A stretch of DNA of 64,000 nucleotides from positions 32,230 to 96,229 of the forward strand of contig KB308745.1 in NCBI GenBank assembly GCA_000328365.1, in the 5' to 3' direction. The stretch comes from Capitella teleta (taxonomy: Eukaryota; Annelida; Polychaeta; Capitellidae). Made by a program: the position numbers and the translations under genes. Within the stretch, counting starts at the first letter, position 1. Every line of letters begins with the position of its first letter. This document shows, piece after piece, positions 11,818 through 23,400 of the stretch. The notes beneath the pieces are model-generated. The model was not told the origin of the DNA, ran no database searches, and saw nothing but the letters and a program-made list of their open reading frames with translations.

Positions 11818-13383
11818 TTACACTGAGAGCGCATCAAGCAAAGATTGCACAGACGGGCGATCTTGTGCTTTCTGACTGGGGTACGCCATCTTGATGACAC
11901 CGGAGGCATTCAGAACAATGTCTCCCCCCATCTGCAGGAACATTTCACATTGATATAAAAAAATTAACATTTGAATTAAAACGCTCACCTGGTGAGGATC
12001 GTCAATAATGTCTTTGTACGCTTGAGGTAATTTACGCTGACTTTTCACTTGTGACCCATAGTAAGATATGGTTTCTGTGTTCCAAACCTGTTGAATTGTA
12101 AGCATAATGATGGTTAGTATCATAAAATTGAAGGCTTATCGAGTATTCTTACCTTGGACAGCGAACGACCTAATCCAATAGACAAGTATAACTGAAATGA
12201 AAATATTAATTATGAATTGAATGATCTGTGTTATATCGCATATAATTAAACTTGATTGATAAAAATGTCCACCAACCTTTCTCTCAGGATCAAGCAAAAT
12301 TTCAAACGGACAGTTCACTTCTTGCAACCATTTCTCCGCGCCCTCCATCACCCCGAAAGACACAACAACCACGTGACCACCAGCCGCGACAAATTCCGCC
12401 TGGAAAAATAAAATTTAAATAATCCAACGCCGCTACAAAGGGAAAACAAGAGGCTTACTTTACGCTCACTTATCGCAGCAACATGGTCACGTCACGGTAG
12501 TCAGGCAAAGTGACGTATCATAACAAGAACTAGGGAACACCCTCGCTCTTGCAGGTAGCTTCGGAGGTTCAGCTGTTGGTGATCCTGTACACGCTGCAGA
12601 TTGACATCTAGAGGTAGCGCATCGCCGTTCTTCAGAGGGACGGCGGTATCAGCTGCAAGTTGCCGGTCAATGTCAGTTAAGAAGTGGTTGTAAATTCTCT
12701 ATGGAAATCTTGAAATGATTTTAAGTTTGATTCTTCTCGGCAAAACTTACCTCTGTTTCTTCAAAGGATGTAAACTGTTCCTGGAGGTCTATAGATCTGG
12801 ATGGGTTATACTTCATAATTATGCATTGATGATTAATTTAATTAAACTTACCGGAAATTCTTCTGAATCTTTGATTCCAATTCATCTTTGTTGTTGACGT
12901 CAACTCTGTAATATATATTTGGCTATGAGAGTATGATTACACTCTGCTTAGTAATGAATTGGTAATTAATTCATTAATTAATCATGTAATGAATATATTG
13001 CAGTTAATAAATGAGGTACTGGAAGATTATTAAGGCTTTTCTGAAGTCATTACCTTTTGAAACAATCTGCATATAATCCAATCATTGGTCCGAGTACTCC
13101 AGCCTTGCTTTTTGCAAATTCATTGGCAGAGTGTTCTGTTAAAAGGAAAAAAACAATTACAAATAATAAAAAAATAAAACTAAAGTATCATTTAAATATG
13201 GTTTCTGGCTGACAAACATAGGCTCACTAACTGGTATGTCAGTTCTTTTTTTGATATCACCATGTACTGAAATTAACCAAATGACCAAATACCTTGCAGT
13301 ACACATTTAGCCTTCTCAATAACATTCTCAATTCCAATTTCCAGCGCCTGGAGAGCAGAGATTAGCGTCTCAGCTGCACTCAT
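11818..13383 (-). CDS. Selenoprotein L-like, two in-frame UGA (UxxU) Prx-like protein
   Basis: Nine minus-strand exons: 13293-13383, 13054-13135, 12852-12905, 12751-12796, 12459-12652, 12277-12399, 12153-12191, 11989-12087 and 11818-11931. The C-terminal two thirds is an AhpC/TSA-type thioredoxin fold: LVLVMIRHFA, then the redox site, DHVAAISERK, then VVVVSFGVMEGAEKWLQEV and CPFEILLDPERK, then LGRSLSKVWN. Relatives have CxxC after 'RHFG'. Here both Cys codons are TGA with the frame kept, giving U-L-P-U-R-D-H (TGAs at about 12501-12503 and 12510-12512). This matches the UxxU diselenide motif of selenoprotein L, a family described from aquatic animals. An N-terminal alpha-helical region of about 90 aa precedes the fold. 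The exon 4/5 join is unsettled: exon 4 ends in phase 0, while the obvious acceptor at 12652 needs phase 1. An acceptor 26 nt further in would fit. Otherwise every join keeps frame. Predicted role is thiol/selenol redox chemistry. Expression needs a SECIS element. Confidence 0.85.
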
Positions 13384-13392
13384 TCTGAAAGA

Positions 13393-16300
13393 CAAAAGTA
13401 TATTCATTAATACACACATACAGGATGCTTTGAATATTTTGGGGTATAGAAATATATACTGTAGAACAGGAAATTTTCCTACCATGTGAAATTTCCGCTA
13501 AATTCTCCGTCACGATCGATCGCGAAAATTAGAAGCCCACAGAATCCTTAATTCTGGGCGATCTTATGACCCTACCCTTGACTAATAATTGGTGATGCAA
13601 TAAAGGCTTAAACCACAAAACCACAAAATTTGCATCCGCGGAAATTTCCTGCTCTACAGTAGCGTTCTATGAATTTCGGAACACGATAATCCCATACCAT
13701 TTGGACCACCCCATACAATGCATGCATTGTATGATTGTACATTGCCAATAGGCCTATCAAATGCCGCATAAATATGCGGCATATGGTCTACCATACAAAG
13801 CTCGCCTATCCTTATGAAAAATCGCCTTTCGTCAACAATAATACTATACAATAGCCTACTAATTTTCTCATGAATACATCACAAAACATCCATTCTAATC
13901 ATATCTCACATCAATAGTTGTTGATTCTTCTAAAAAAATATCGAGTTTTCAACCTTTTTGGACAACACAGCCCTGATTTTCAAGAAAGGCGCGAAATTTC
14001 AATCCGAGCAACGCGCTGCTGGCGAATGTTTACGTTGCGTAACGTTCGCAGCTGCCAGCATTTTTCTTAGTAAAAGTAAAACGTTGGTGATATGAAAAAG
14101 AGTTCAGCAGTAAATCCAAAACTGGATCGGTTTTTGTGGCCCTTTGCAAAATTGCAGGCTACGTAGAGCATGGACAATGTTATATTTGGCGGATTATTTG
14201 CGTGAAAATTGTAAGGTAACCTGGAAGCTAGCCATAATGCTAGCTGACATACTACAGTGAGACCTCGTCCAATTTATCTATGCTACCTGGAAGCCTAAAA
14301 TTTTACTTAGTAGAAGTTAGTGTGGTCTCATTTTAGGCCTGATGCAGTTGGGCTGATCCACAGGCAATCAGAATCAGCCATAGTATAGCCTATAGGGCTA
14401 CAGTACATTGAATGATTGATTTTAATGATTGAATAAACATTGCCAACTGCCAGCTGGTGTACTACTGTAACAGTGTAAGTGTAGGCTGTAGTAGCACAGT
14501 TTCTCGGGCGAGGTCTGTAGACCCATAGGGCTCGCTGTAGTATGTCAGCTAAGGCTGTAGCAAATTGAGATTCACTAGAATTTAGTAGAAAATCACTATT
14601 CACTGCAAGCTGGCAAAGTCAACAAACAGGCCTCAATCAATTTAAGCAGCCTAACAGTAACAGTTTTAACACAAAAATAGGTCGTGATTATTCATGACCA
14701 GTGCTTACCTTGATTGTGAGATGCAAACATGATGCATTCGACCTCGCAGTATAATAATTAGTGAGAGTATAGACTCACAGCTAAAACCTTTGACCGAGTG
14801 GCTCTTGAAGCAAGATAAAGTTTTGGTCAATGCGTATAATTATGCACTAAGTGCAAAGTAGGGGATTTCCCCGATTAACGCACTCCATAATTAAGTACCA
14901 TAATTAAGATACCGGCTGCTAAGATTATCCTACAAGGCTGCGTGCAAGCATTTGAAAGTCTTCCAAGTTGCGGTTTTTGTAATTTATCACTGAATCTGTA
15001 ACCTGGTAACCTACCAATGGAGTTGTCGTTGAAACTAATTTGATGTTCCAGAAGTAACATATATATTATATCAGACTGTTTGCATGAAATTATAAAAGGA
15101 TTTGATCAAGTGAAAATTTTAGCGTCATTAATTATTTAATTGATAAAAGCAATAATTTTAAATCAATCCAAGAATTTACTTGGAAGGAGAAGATTATGCT
15201 TCATAATCTGTATATAGGCAAGGTGTTCCACTATTGGCCTGGTAGACAATATATGCTATATATATATATATGCATAATATAGAACCATGATTAGCACTGT
15301 TGTTATGGTAGCTTGGTGCCCGTTAACACTTGCATTAAATAAGGTTTCGATGCATCGATTTTTGTTTCTGTTTGTGCACCGAATACATCGAAAGTGATCG
15401 AAGAAAAATTGTTTGACAGCAGAGACAGTGCTGATCGAACTAGAAAATCCGACCGGAACAAGAGGTATAATTCTAGCTAATTTCTAGCCATATACTATAA
15501 GTATAATTGTATAGAAGTATTCCTCGTGTCTGAAGTTCTGAACTATCATTAAAATAAGTTCATTTACACTGATCTTAATATTTTTTACTATCATATTATT
15601 GTGTTTACAGGCAAAGCTCGGTGCAAGCATATAAGCAAATTAAGACTCACCTTTGCGGGTCTTCATTCGCCTATGCATGCTTCATTTGATTGTTTCCTGA
15701 CATGCTTGTCCATATAGCGAGAAGAGGCACATGTATTAATGGACATTTTTGTAAAACTTGTATGGGCACACGCCACACGGTTTGACAATTTGGCCTACTT
15801 TGAGCGGTGCTTTCGCTCTAAACACCGATGTGAAACTCTCCGTGCAGACGTTTTGATTGAATGGATAACAATCACAGCTCTTCATTCAGTTTAATATTTG
15901 CGTTTTGAGTGTTGCTCAAAATGAATACATGTTGTAATATTATTGGCTAAGCCGTGATGTCGTATTTGTTGAAGTTCTACACCCGTTATCCTAAATTCAC
16001 TACATGCACATGCGAAAACCTTTCTTAAAGTATCTCCTCTCAAATTGAAGATGGCATCATACTCAAAGACATTGCTTACATCTCTTCAGAAGATGCGAGA
16101 CAATGGGTTGATAACTGACGTCATGCACCCTGAAGCTGCTTGATGACGCAACCATCCACTTTCACAATTAGTGTGTAATCAAGGCTCCGTGTAATCCAGC
16201 TGATTATGCTGATTATGCGATGATTGGATTTACAGTGAGTCCAATACCCAGTGTAGCGAGTGGGTCAGGGTTCACAGGACACGTATAGAAGTACTAGTAG

Positions 16301-16797
16301 TATCGCCAAATTACTGTTGTAGTATAGTAAATATGGCTCCGCCGATCGGTTTATGGAAGGTAGAATCCCAATCAAACTTCAACTTACAGGCATCGTTTAA
16401 ATTTTAGATTATGTGCATGGAATTGTGTACAAAGATCGAAGCATATAATTATATACTATCAAAGGGTGTGTTATTGAAAGAAAATAGCATCATTAAAATA
16501 TAAGAAAATTCACTATCTGAATCCGGAGATTAAATTTCAGGATATCTGAAATTCAAAACGTTTTGTCATTCCGGCCGGACACCGGATTCTGATAATTCGC
16601 TCATCCTCATACTGAAGCAGTTTATATAACCATCATAGTCATCATTATATATAACCACACAAAGCTCACAACTGGGATATAAATAAGGTCGAGAATGACG
16701 TCATAGAAGGGCTTTCCCAAGAATAGGGAATTTCTTCGCAACGTGAGTTCCGATCGGAGATAGAGTTTTTCCTAGGTTTATTAACCTACGCATCAAT
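13393..16797. other. Region between the selenoprotein and methyltransferase genes
   Basis: No protein-like frame. On the minus strand a strong acceptor (tgtctttcag) lies one base before the selenoprotein ATG, so an upstream leader exon is expected. A donor (gtaag) at 14704-14708 on that strand is one candidate for its end. The right part should hold the methyltransferase promoter, and no TATA box is evident. Confidence 0.4.
13712..13782. repeat. Perfect palindrome next to a hairpin
   Basis: 13712-13733 is a perfect 22-bp palindrome centred on TGCATGCA. At 13761-13782 ATGCCGCATA pairs with its complement across a 2-base loop. They lie in the 5' flank or leader intron of the selenoprotein gene. 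They may be TIR-element debris or a regulatory cruciform. Confidence 0.7.
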
Positions 16798-18807
16798 ATG
16801 CTGGATCTGAATCAGGCTGAAGAGGCTTTCAAGTCCATTTTGGCCAACATTTCCACTGACATTATACCCGACTTTCTAATCAGAGTCCGTGAATTAGCAG
16901 GTAATCGTAATTCATGCCAATCTCAAACATCTGCAGTCATAACGTTCCTCCTATTTCCAAATCATAACGTTTCTAAGGAAGTGAAGGATTTCCATTGATA
17001 TATTGGATTCATGTGTGTTTTTTACTTCTAAGAATCAATTCAAGATTGTTTTCAGGAGATGCCCTCTCGCAAACCACAAATTCAGATGTATTCATCCAAG
17101 AAATTCAGGACAGTATCCGAAGCGTTCTTCCCACTGATGCCCTACTGCCCTCAGAGCAATTCCAATCCCCGGCTGGGCAGGTATGATATTAAGAAGAGGT
17201 TATTGTAAATCTCAACAAAATATTTATTTGATTTTTTCCAGAATCATGACTGCGACCAAGCAACAACTGTTCATGTTGATGGTTTCTTGTATGACGATGA
17301 CACTGTGGATGAATTATGCGACCAAGGAAAGATGAGTCGGAATTACTGCACTCAATGTGGCTGCCGACAAGTGTCACCACTCAGTGAGAGAATATACACC
17401 TCTTTTCTTTTTTAATTTTGCGTTTTGTTTATTTTCTCAGATTTTATTTCTCACTCGATGACTCTCAAGCAACTGAAATACATTATGCAATATGTTATGC
17501 CGGATCTCCGCAGAAAAACTCTCTTAGATGTTGGTTCTCGCACTGGTGCTGTTCTTTATGGGGTACACGAGATTGTTTTATCTGAAAACCTTGTTTTTGG
17601 AATTCATAGTTCAGGTACTATTTGCTGAAATTTGTTCTTTGATCATACACAGGCGTTCACATATTCTGATGCGAGCAACATTTTTGGCGTGGAATTGAAT
17701 GCAGATTTCTGTCGACTTCAGCAAAGTATCGTTGAAAAGTTTGGTATGCAGGAACGAGTGAAGGTATATTTGTACGATGACGGTTGTGAGGTTATTCACT
17801 TGTGGGTGCTTTTGCAGGTCATCCATGGTGATATTTGTGCCCAGGAACAGTTATTAAAGCAAGGTTTGTTCTATAGAATATTTGAATTATTTATTTTATT
17901 CAATATTTCTATTCTTTACAGCTGATGTTGTTATTATGAACAACGTTTTTGAATTTTTCTTGAATACTGACACCCAGAAAAAGTAAGCTGGAACTTTTAT
18001 TTAAACATTCATCTTTTTAGATATTCCTAGCAAGATGTTTAACTAGGTCACATAGAATAATTAGAAAACACTTAGGTCAGAGTAATATAGTCATCAAGAG
18101 TTTGGTAATTTATTCTCCTCAGTTCCCATAGAAACGACTGTATTACCTGATTATTCGAGCTTAATTAGCGTGGCTTAATTGTAAATTTGAAATCCTAAGA
18201 TGCACTTTTTGCACCAGCAGCCTCGTACTCAGCACTTGTTGAACTCAGTCTTCAGAGATAATCATGTTGATGCAGATCATAATGCACCCATACATTTAAC
18301 GCCATTGCTCATGCATTATGATTGTGTCTTGTTCCTTTGTTGTTAGTTTGCACTCTGTGAACTTAATCTTGGGCTGAAATCTGGTCGAACGAAACCAATT
18401 TATAAAACAGGCGTAAAAATTCTGTTACCTGTGGAATGAGATGTCTGCCACTGAATTAGCCTGTGACATTTTTATTGAGCAATTTCCTTCTCACGGAGAG
18501 GTTAACAAAAAGACTTCTTCTGTTACAGTGTTTGGAAATTTTTGCGGCAGAGTTTAACTAAAACAGGAAGTGTACTTCTCACCTGCCCTGGTCTTCCTGA
18601 AAGCCTGCAACCTCTAGAGGTAGAAAGTGGACCGTGATGCCTTTTGGCAATATGTTTATTCGTACTCTCCTCTAGCTTGTCAATATCATGGATGGATGGG
18701 TGGACGAAATTGACACTCAGCAACAACGAGAGAAAGCGTATAAGCGGCTGTATGATGACCCCGATTCAGATGAACTTGATGCCATTCATTTGTATCGGAT
18801 TTTATGA
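16798..18807 (+). CDS. SAM-dependent methyltransferase with Cys-rich N-terminal segment
   Basis: Nine exons keep frame: 16798-16900, 17056-17180, 17242-17383, 17441-17562, 17653-17763, 17818-17863, 17922-17982, 18529-18619 and 18676-18807. Several introns are about 54-90 nt. The protein is about 310 aa. Order of parts: a helical N-terminus (MLDLNQAEEAFKSIL); a DGFLYDDDTVDELC region with CTQCGC that could bind a metal; ISHSMTLKQLKYI; SAM motif I LLDVGSRTGAVLYG; the acidic post-I strand GVELN; HGDICAQ; VVIMNNVFEFF as motif IV; then TKTGSVLLTCPGLPE. The end is helical and acidic. This is a class I Rossmann-type methyltransferase of an uncharacterised metazoan family. The substrate is unknown. 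No signal peptide or membrane segment is seen, so it is probably cytosolic or nuclear. An ATTAAA poly(A) variant follows the stop at 18814-18819. Confidence 0.85.
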
Positions 18808-19670
18808 ATTGTGATTAAATTAAATCATGCATCATATTTTATTTCTTATTTTTCTACGTTACTTTTAGTGGGGGGATTTTTGTTTTCTTTTGTGTCTTCA
18901 TTTTTTGTTCTCAGTTGAGCCCTGCCCTTTACTATATATACAGTATGCTATCTCACCCAAGCATTTTATTGTCTTCGACTGACTCAAAAGGACAGATTAA
19001 ATGTTTTCAGACGACATTAGTACCAAGAAGATGGTAGAATTCAAGCTGGATGAGATTAAAAACCAGATGACATAATGCTGGATTAACATTGCCTGACAAG
19101 CGTATAATTGTGACAGCAAATGTTTTCATTTGCTGCCAATCCCCAATGTGTTGTCGATGGATAAATCTCTGCATCTCTCCGACATGATACACACAAGAAT
19201 TTGAGAGATGGGCTCCACACCTGGTTGCCCATTTAGGACGGCTAGAAGTGTTGCGGATTAAACTTCCTCAGCCCCGGGATCGATTCAGAGCGGAGATTTC
19301 TTCTACCAGGATGATGGGTCAAGACCAATTCATCTCCCCAATTCAATCGGAATTAGGCAGAAATTAGACTGCTCTGCAGTGACTAGTTACTATGGTACTA
19401 CATGTACTAGAACTGGATACTAGTAGTTTTGCTCACCTTTGTCACACCTGAGCATCTGGAATATGATAATACAAACGTTGATCTGTGAGTTCAGTTCTAA
19501 TTAAGAGTAGCGCAAGCATGGTCACCTTTGGTCAGTTCGTGTTGTTTACTCAAATGAGCATCATTAGACCCACGAGATGTCCCAGAAGAACCCGCCATGG
19601 AAAGCCAAATGTGAATTGTGCTCTTGGTTCTTGGATGTGCAGCTAATTGTGATCGGATACCATGCGCTTT

Positions 19671-19672
<2 letters not shown>

Positions 19673-19710
<38 letters not shown>

Positions 19711-19970
19711 ATAATAAAAATAATTTATTTCGTACAAAAACATGTACAGGAAAAATGAACGGATAAAGAAAAACAAAAACGATAAAGGTAATGGTAAATA
19801 TAAGTGCATACAGTAATCCAAATGTGAAACTAGGCTGTGCTATACAACGAGTGAGAGAGAGAGAACCTGTGCTAAGCTAGAAAAAAAAAACTTAACAAAA
19901 TACAGATCACAGGTCAATGGTCACAGCATCCAAGAAGGCAGTTATTGTGACGGTTGTTAACATATAACAA
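19673..19970 (-). mobile_element. Possible retroelement 3' end with A-tail
   Basis: On the minus strand a non-coding stretch ends in ACGAAATAAATT followed by a run of about 32 A. A poly(A) signal followed by a genomic A-tail is the mark of a retrocopied transcript or LINE 3' UTR. No coding remnant is visible, so the family is unknown. Confidence 0.35.
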
Positions 19971-19976
19971 ATATAC

Positions 19977-20334
19977 GTGCCTGCATGGGTCTACTGGGTG
20001 CCTGCATGGGTCTACTGGGTGCCTGCATGGGTCTAATGGGTGCCTGCATGGGTCTAATGGGTGCCTGCATGGGTCTACTGCACATGGGTCTACTGGGTGC
20101 CTGCATGGCTCTACTGGGTGCCTGCATGGGTCTACTGGGTGCCTGCATGGGTCTACTGCACATGGGTCTACTGGGTGCCTGCATGGGTCTACTGCACATG
20201 GGTCTACTGGGTGCCTGCATGGGTCTACTGGGTGCCTGCATGGGTCTACTGGGTACCTGCATGGGTCTACTGGGTGCCTGCATGGGTCTACTGCACATGG
20301 GTCTACTGGGTGCCTGCATGGGTCTACTGCATGT
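19977..20334. repeat. Minisatellite, 21-bp unit with shortened variants
   Basis: Repeats of tgcctgcatgggtctactggg, interspersed with 15-bp copies reading tgcacatgggtctac. All unit lengths are multiples of three, so several frames stay open on both strands and give peptides such as GCLHGST. There is no start context, splice support or neighbouring gene frame, so it is treated as a repeat. Confidence 0.9.
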
Positions 20335-23244
20335 ACACAATGCTGATACGAATACCCCGAACCTCGGTATTTTGAGGAGTTCTTGATCGTTGAAATTTCT
20401 CACGGTGTCGATTTTACTCGTGTATTAATAATTAATGGCTTCATCTGAAATGGATGATAGAGTGAATTGGGCAGCCATAGAAGAAGAAAAGTGCTCCACC
20501 AACCGTACTGAGTGGACCAAGGACTGATAAAAGCATGGGTTTTAGAATTGTGCAAACAGCTAAGATACATTTGGATCACAATTATATCACACACACTTAA
20601 AGCCAACAGATAATATTTGAATGATTATCGCAGAGTCCATGAGCATCATGGCTTTAGAAGCTCAAAAATCTGCGGCAGCGTCATTTCTAATAAAATGATA
20701 TACATGTATAAATCATAATTCGACGATGGCTTTCCCAGGACAAAGTGTTATGCCTTGCTTTGCCTCGAACATGATCGTTGTGTGGAGCAGACATCTGGGT
20801 CAGCAAAGCGATCCGATATTCGGCGGCAGATCTCTCGGCTGGTGATTCAGGGCAACACGAGTGCTCTAAAAGCGAGTCGACACGTGAGAATATCACTCTC
20901 ATTTGTGGCTTTGTGACTTTGAAAATTGACCCCATTAGTGTTGTTTGCTTCAATCAAACCACCTAAAAGTCAGATGATGTCATAACTTCTTCTTAACGCA
21001 GTTTATGCACACGTACCGCTAGCGAGGTTCCATATTTGGTGGCCATGCAATATGCTCAATGCATGGTCATTAATATTATCGTTTAACTTGGGCGATTCTT
21101 TCACCCCAAGAATATAGCATGCATATATATGACACAAATATTTAATTCCAAGTACCTTCTAGTCTACATGTATATACCCTTACCTAATTAAAGTAATTAT
21201 TCGATTGGGTATGTGTTATCGGGGCACCCTGCCCGTATATAGTCCATAATGTGAGTTTATGTCTCTGTTGTCTGACTTTGTTATCATTTTATTGCCTTTA
21301 TAGTACGAGAGAACCCACAAAAATAATGGCTCCCTAGAATTGACAACAGAGAAAATATAAAAGCAGAGTTGAAAGAAGAAATGATGAATTATTCACTACG
21401 TTTGATGATACTGTGAAGGGCTTCTTCCATAACTAATAGCGAAATTACTTTCTTTGGAAAATGCTTCGTGACCGAACTGTTATAAGTGTATGCCTCAAAG
21501 AATTGTTCTTTGAGTGGAGGAAAGGACATCCGGTTTGGGTTTAATACTCTTGTAGGCCTACACTTGAAGCCGTATTGGTACTGCATAGGAAGCCATACCA
21601 ACGCTTATTATAGAGTATAGAGAGTGTATTAGATGCCAAATCTATAATGAGTGCTGTCTTCTCTGCAATATCCCTTCAAGCTACACGACTTTCTGACCTT
21701 TTGGGCGGACATTTCTGGATGATGAAACAATCACAGATGAAATGCGGAAAAGCATCGATTTCTGGACAATTGCTCCAATAAATATAATTATATACTTCTG
21801 TCGACTGCTAAGTAACAACTTCACAGCTATAATCCGGCATAATGTATTATCTTTAGAACCAATGTATTTTTTTCCCACAGTTTATAATTCTTTCTGCCAA
21901 GATATTAACAAGTCTCACATTAAAGAGCTTTATTCATAAACATTAAGTAACTTTATTCATAAACATTAAAGAGCTTTATTCATAAACATGCTCGCTAAAG
22001 AAACGCACCGATCTGGTGATCTCTCAATGGCTTGATAATTACATTAATCTATATTTGGCACTGCAGTATATCTTACATGCACACGTAGTGCTTAAGTCTT
22101 TTCTCGTTATTTTTATACCGTCTGCGATCCAAAATGGAATATCTTAATTACACAATCAATCCATAAACTTCGGTAAGCATTATTTTGAGTACTATAGTAC
22201 TCCTACAATAAGAGGACTCTGATAGCCATTGAAATTGACAACGAGTGAAACACTCTAACGAGTGTTTCACTCGCCCAAATTCAGACTAAAGTATAATCTG
22301 CACTCTGGGAAGGGTGAGATCCAGGAGCATTCTGGAGCGCGGAGTTGATCCAAGGATCACAAACCGCCAAATCAAAATTGTATCAATCACACGAAAACTG
22401 CGTCTCCAAGCAGAAGAAACCATATCTACCGTTGATTAACCCCATTTTGGATGCCTTATAGGCTTACAGTGACACCAAACCGACAGAACTGATTGATAAA
22501 TCCGGCGAGCTCAGTTCCAGGACTGGTTCAAGGCAGCCAAATTACCTGCATGTGCAGTTGGTGAATGCTATTAACAGACCGTGTGGTTTAAATTATAACA
22601 GACGAGAAGTTGTGTCCGTGCACGGATACCACGAATGTTCGCGTGTGTTGGCACCAATGATGTAGAGTAACAATGTAGAGTCCATATCATTGGTTGGCAC
22701 AACCAAAGAGGCGGATTCAGCCCATTCTCCATGCACCTATGCATGTGTACGCAAGCTAAACGATAAAATATAACACAAACTTAAAACACATTCTCCCCAA
22801 ACACCACAAAGTGACATCTTTGCTGACCCCTCCGTCGTAAAAATGGAGCACATGCTGAGGGCCTGGGTTTGGTCCGCTTGTAGTTGACATCGACAGTCGT
22901 CATATCTCTGTGTGGTGCCCTTGTGACTTCGAATGATGCCAAGGAAACGGAGCGACCCATTATACGATTAAAGTATCAACAGGTGCTATAATGCACGCAA
23001 TTCCCATAACCTATAGTGTCGCCTTGTTTATCTGTCAATTTCCTGGTAGATTGCCGGCCTATTAGTCGTTTCACGTGTCACCATTTGATGGATGTGCAAT
23101 GTAATTTCATACCCGGATTTTGCAATTCATCATTTACTTACCTGTTTACACAAATCGTCTTCTTTGTGATCATTGTGTGGGATCTACATGTTCCCCCAAC
23201 CTTTACCTTTGCACCCATTTGCTCACCTCTTGTATCACTTGTAT
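20335..23244. other. Intergenic, no gene seen
   Basis: Only short frames without splice support. The one notable structure is the hairpin at 22242-22273. Confidence 0.5.
22242..22273. repeat. Perfect 14-bp stem hairpin
   Basis: CGAGTGAAACACTC and its exact complement flank a TAAC loop. It is isolated in intergenic DNA. Confidence 0.7.
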
Positions 23245-23400
23245 CTTCATTCATGGTTTTCATGGCGTCCATTCATTCGTTGTTTTCATTGAGTCCATTC
23301 ATTCATGGTTTTCATGGCGTCTATTCATTCATGGTTTTCATTGAGTCCATTTATTCATGGTTTTCATGGAGTTCATTCATTCATGGTTTTCATGGAATCC
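23245..23400. repeat. 26-bp minisatellite, six copies
   Basis: Six copies of a 26-bp unit (core attcatggttttcatgg). Copies alternate between a 'ggcgtc' and a 'tgagtcc' ending in the first four units, a hint of two-unit amplification. Confidence 0.85.

Noticed and set aside
12495-12520. Reading the selenoprotein gene as a pseudogene because of two stops
   Set aside because: Both stops are TGA and sit precisely at the two redox Cys sites. All other exons, splice sites and conserved residues are intact.
19954-20403. Repetitive frames on both strands (GCLHGST, RPMQAPS)
   Set aside because: The minisatellite unit length is a multiple of three, so frames stay open by chance. No splice or start support.
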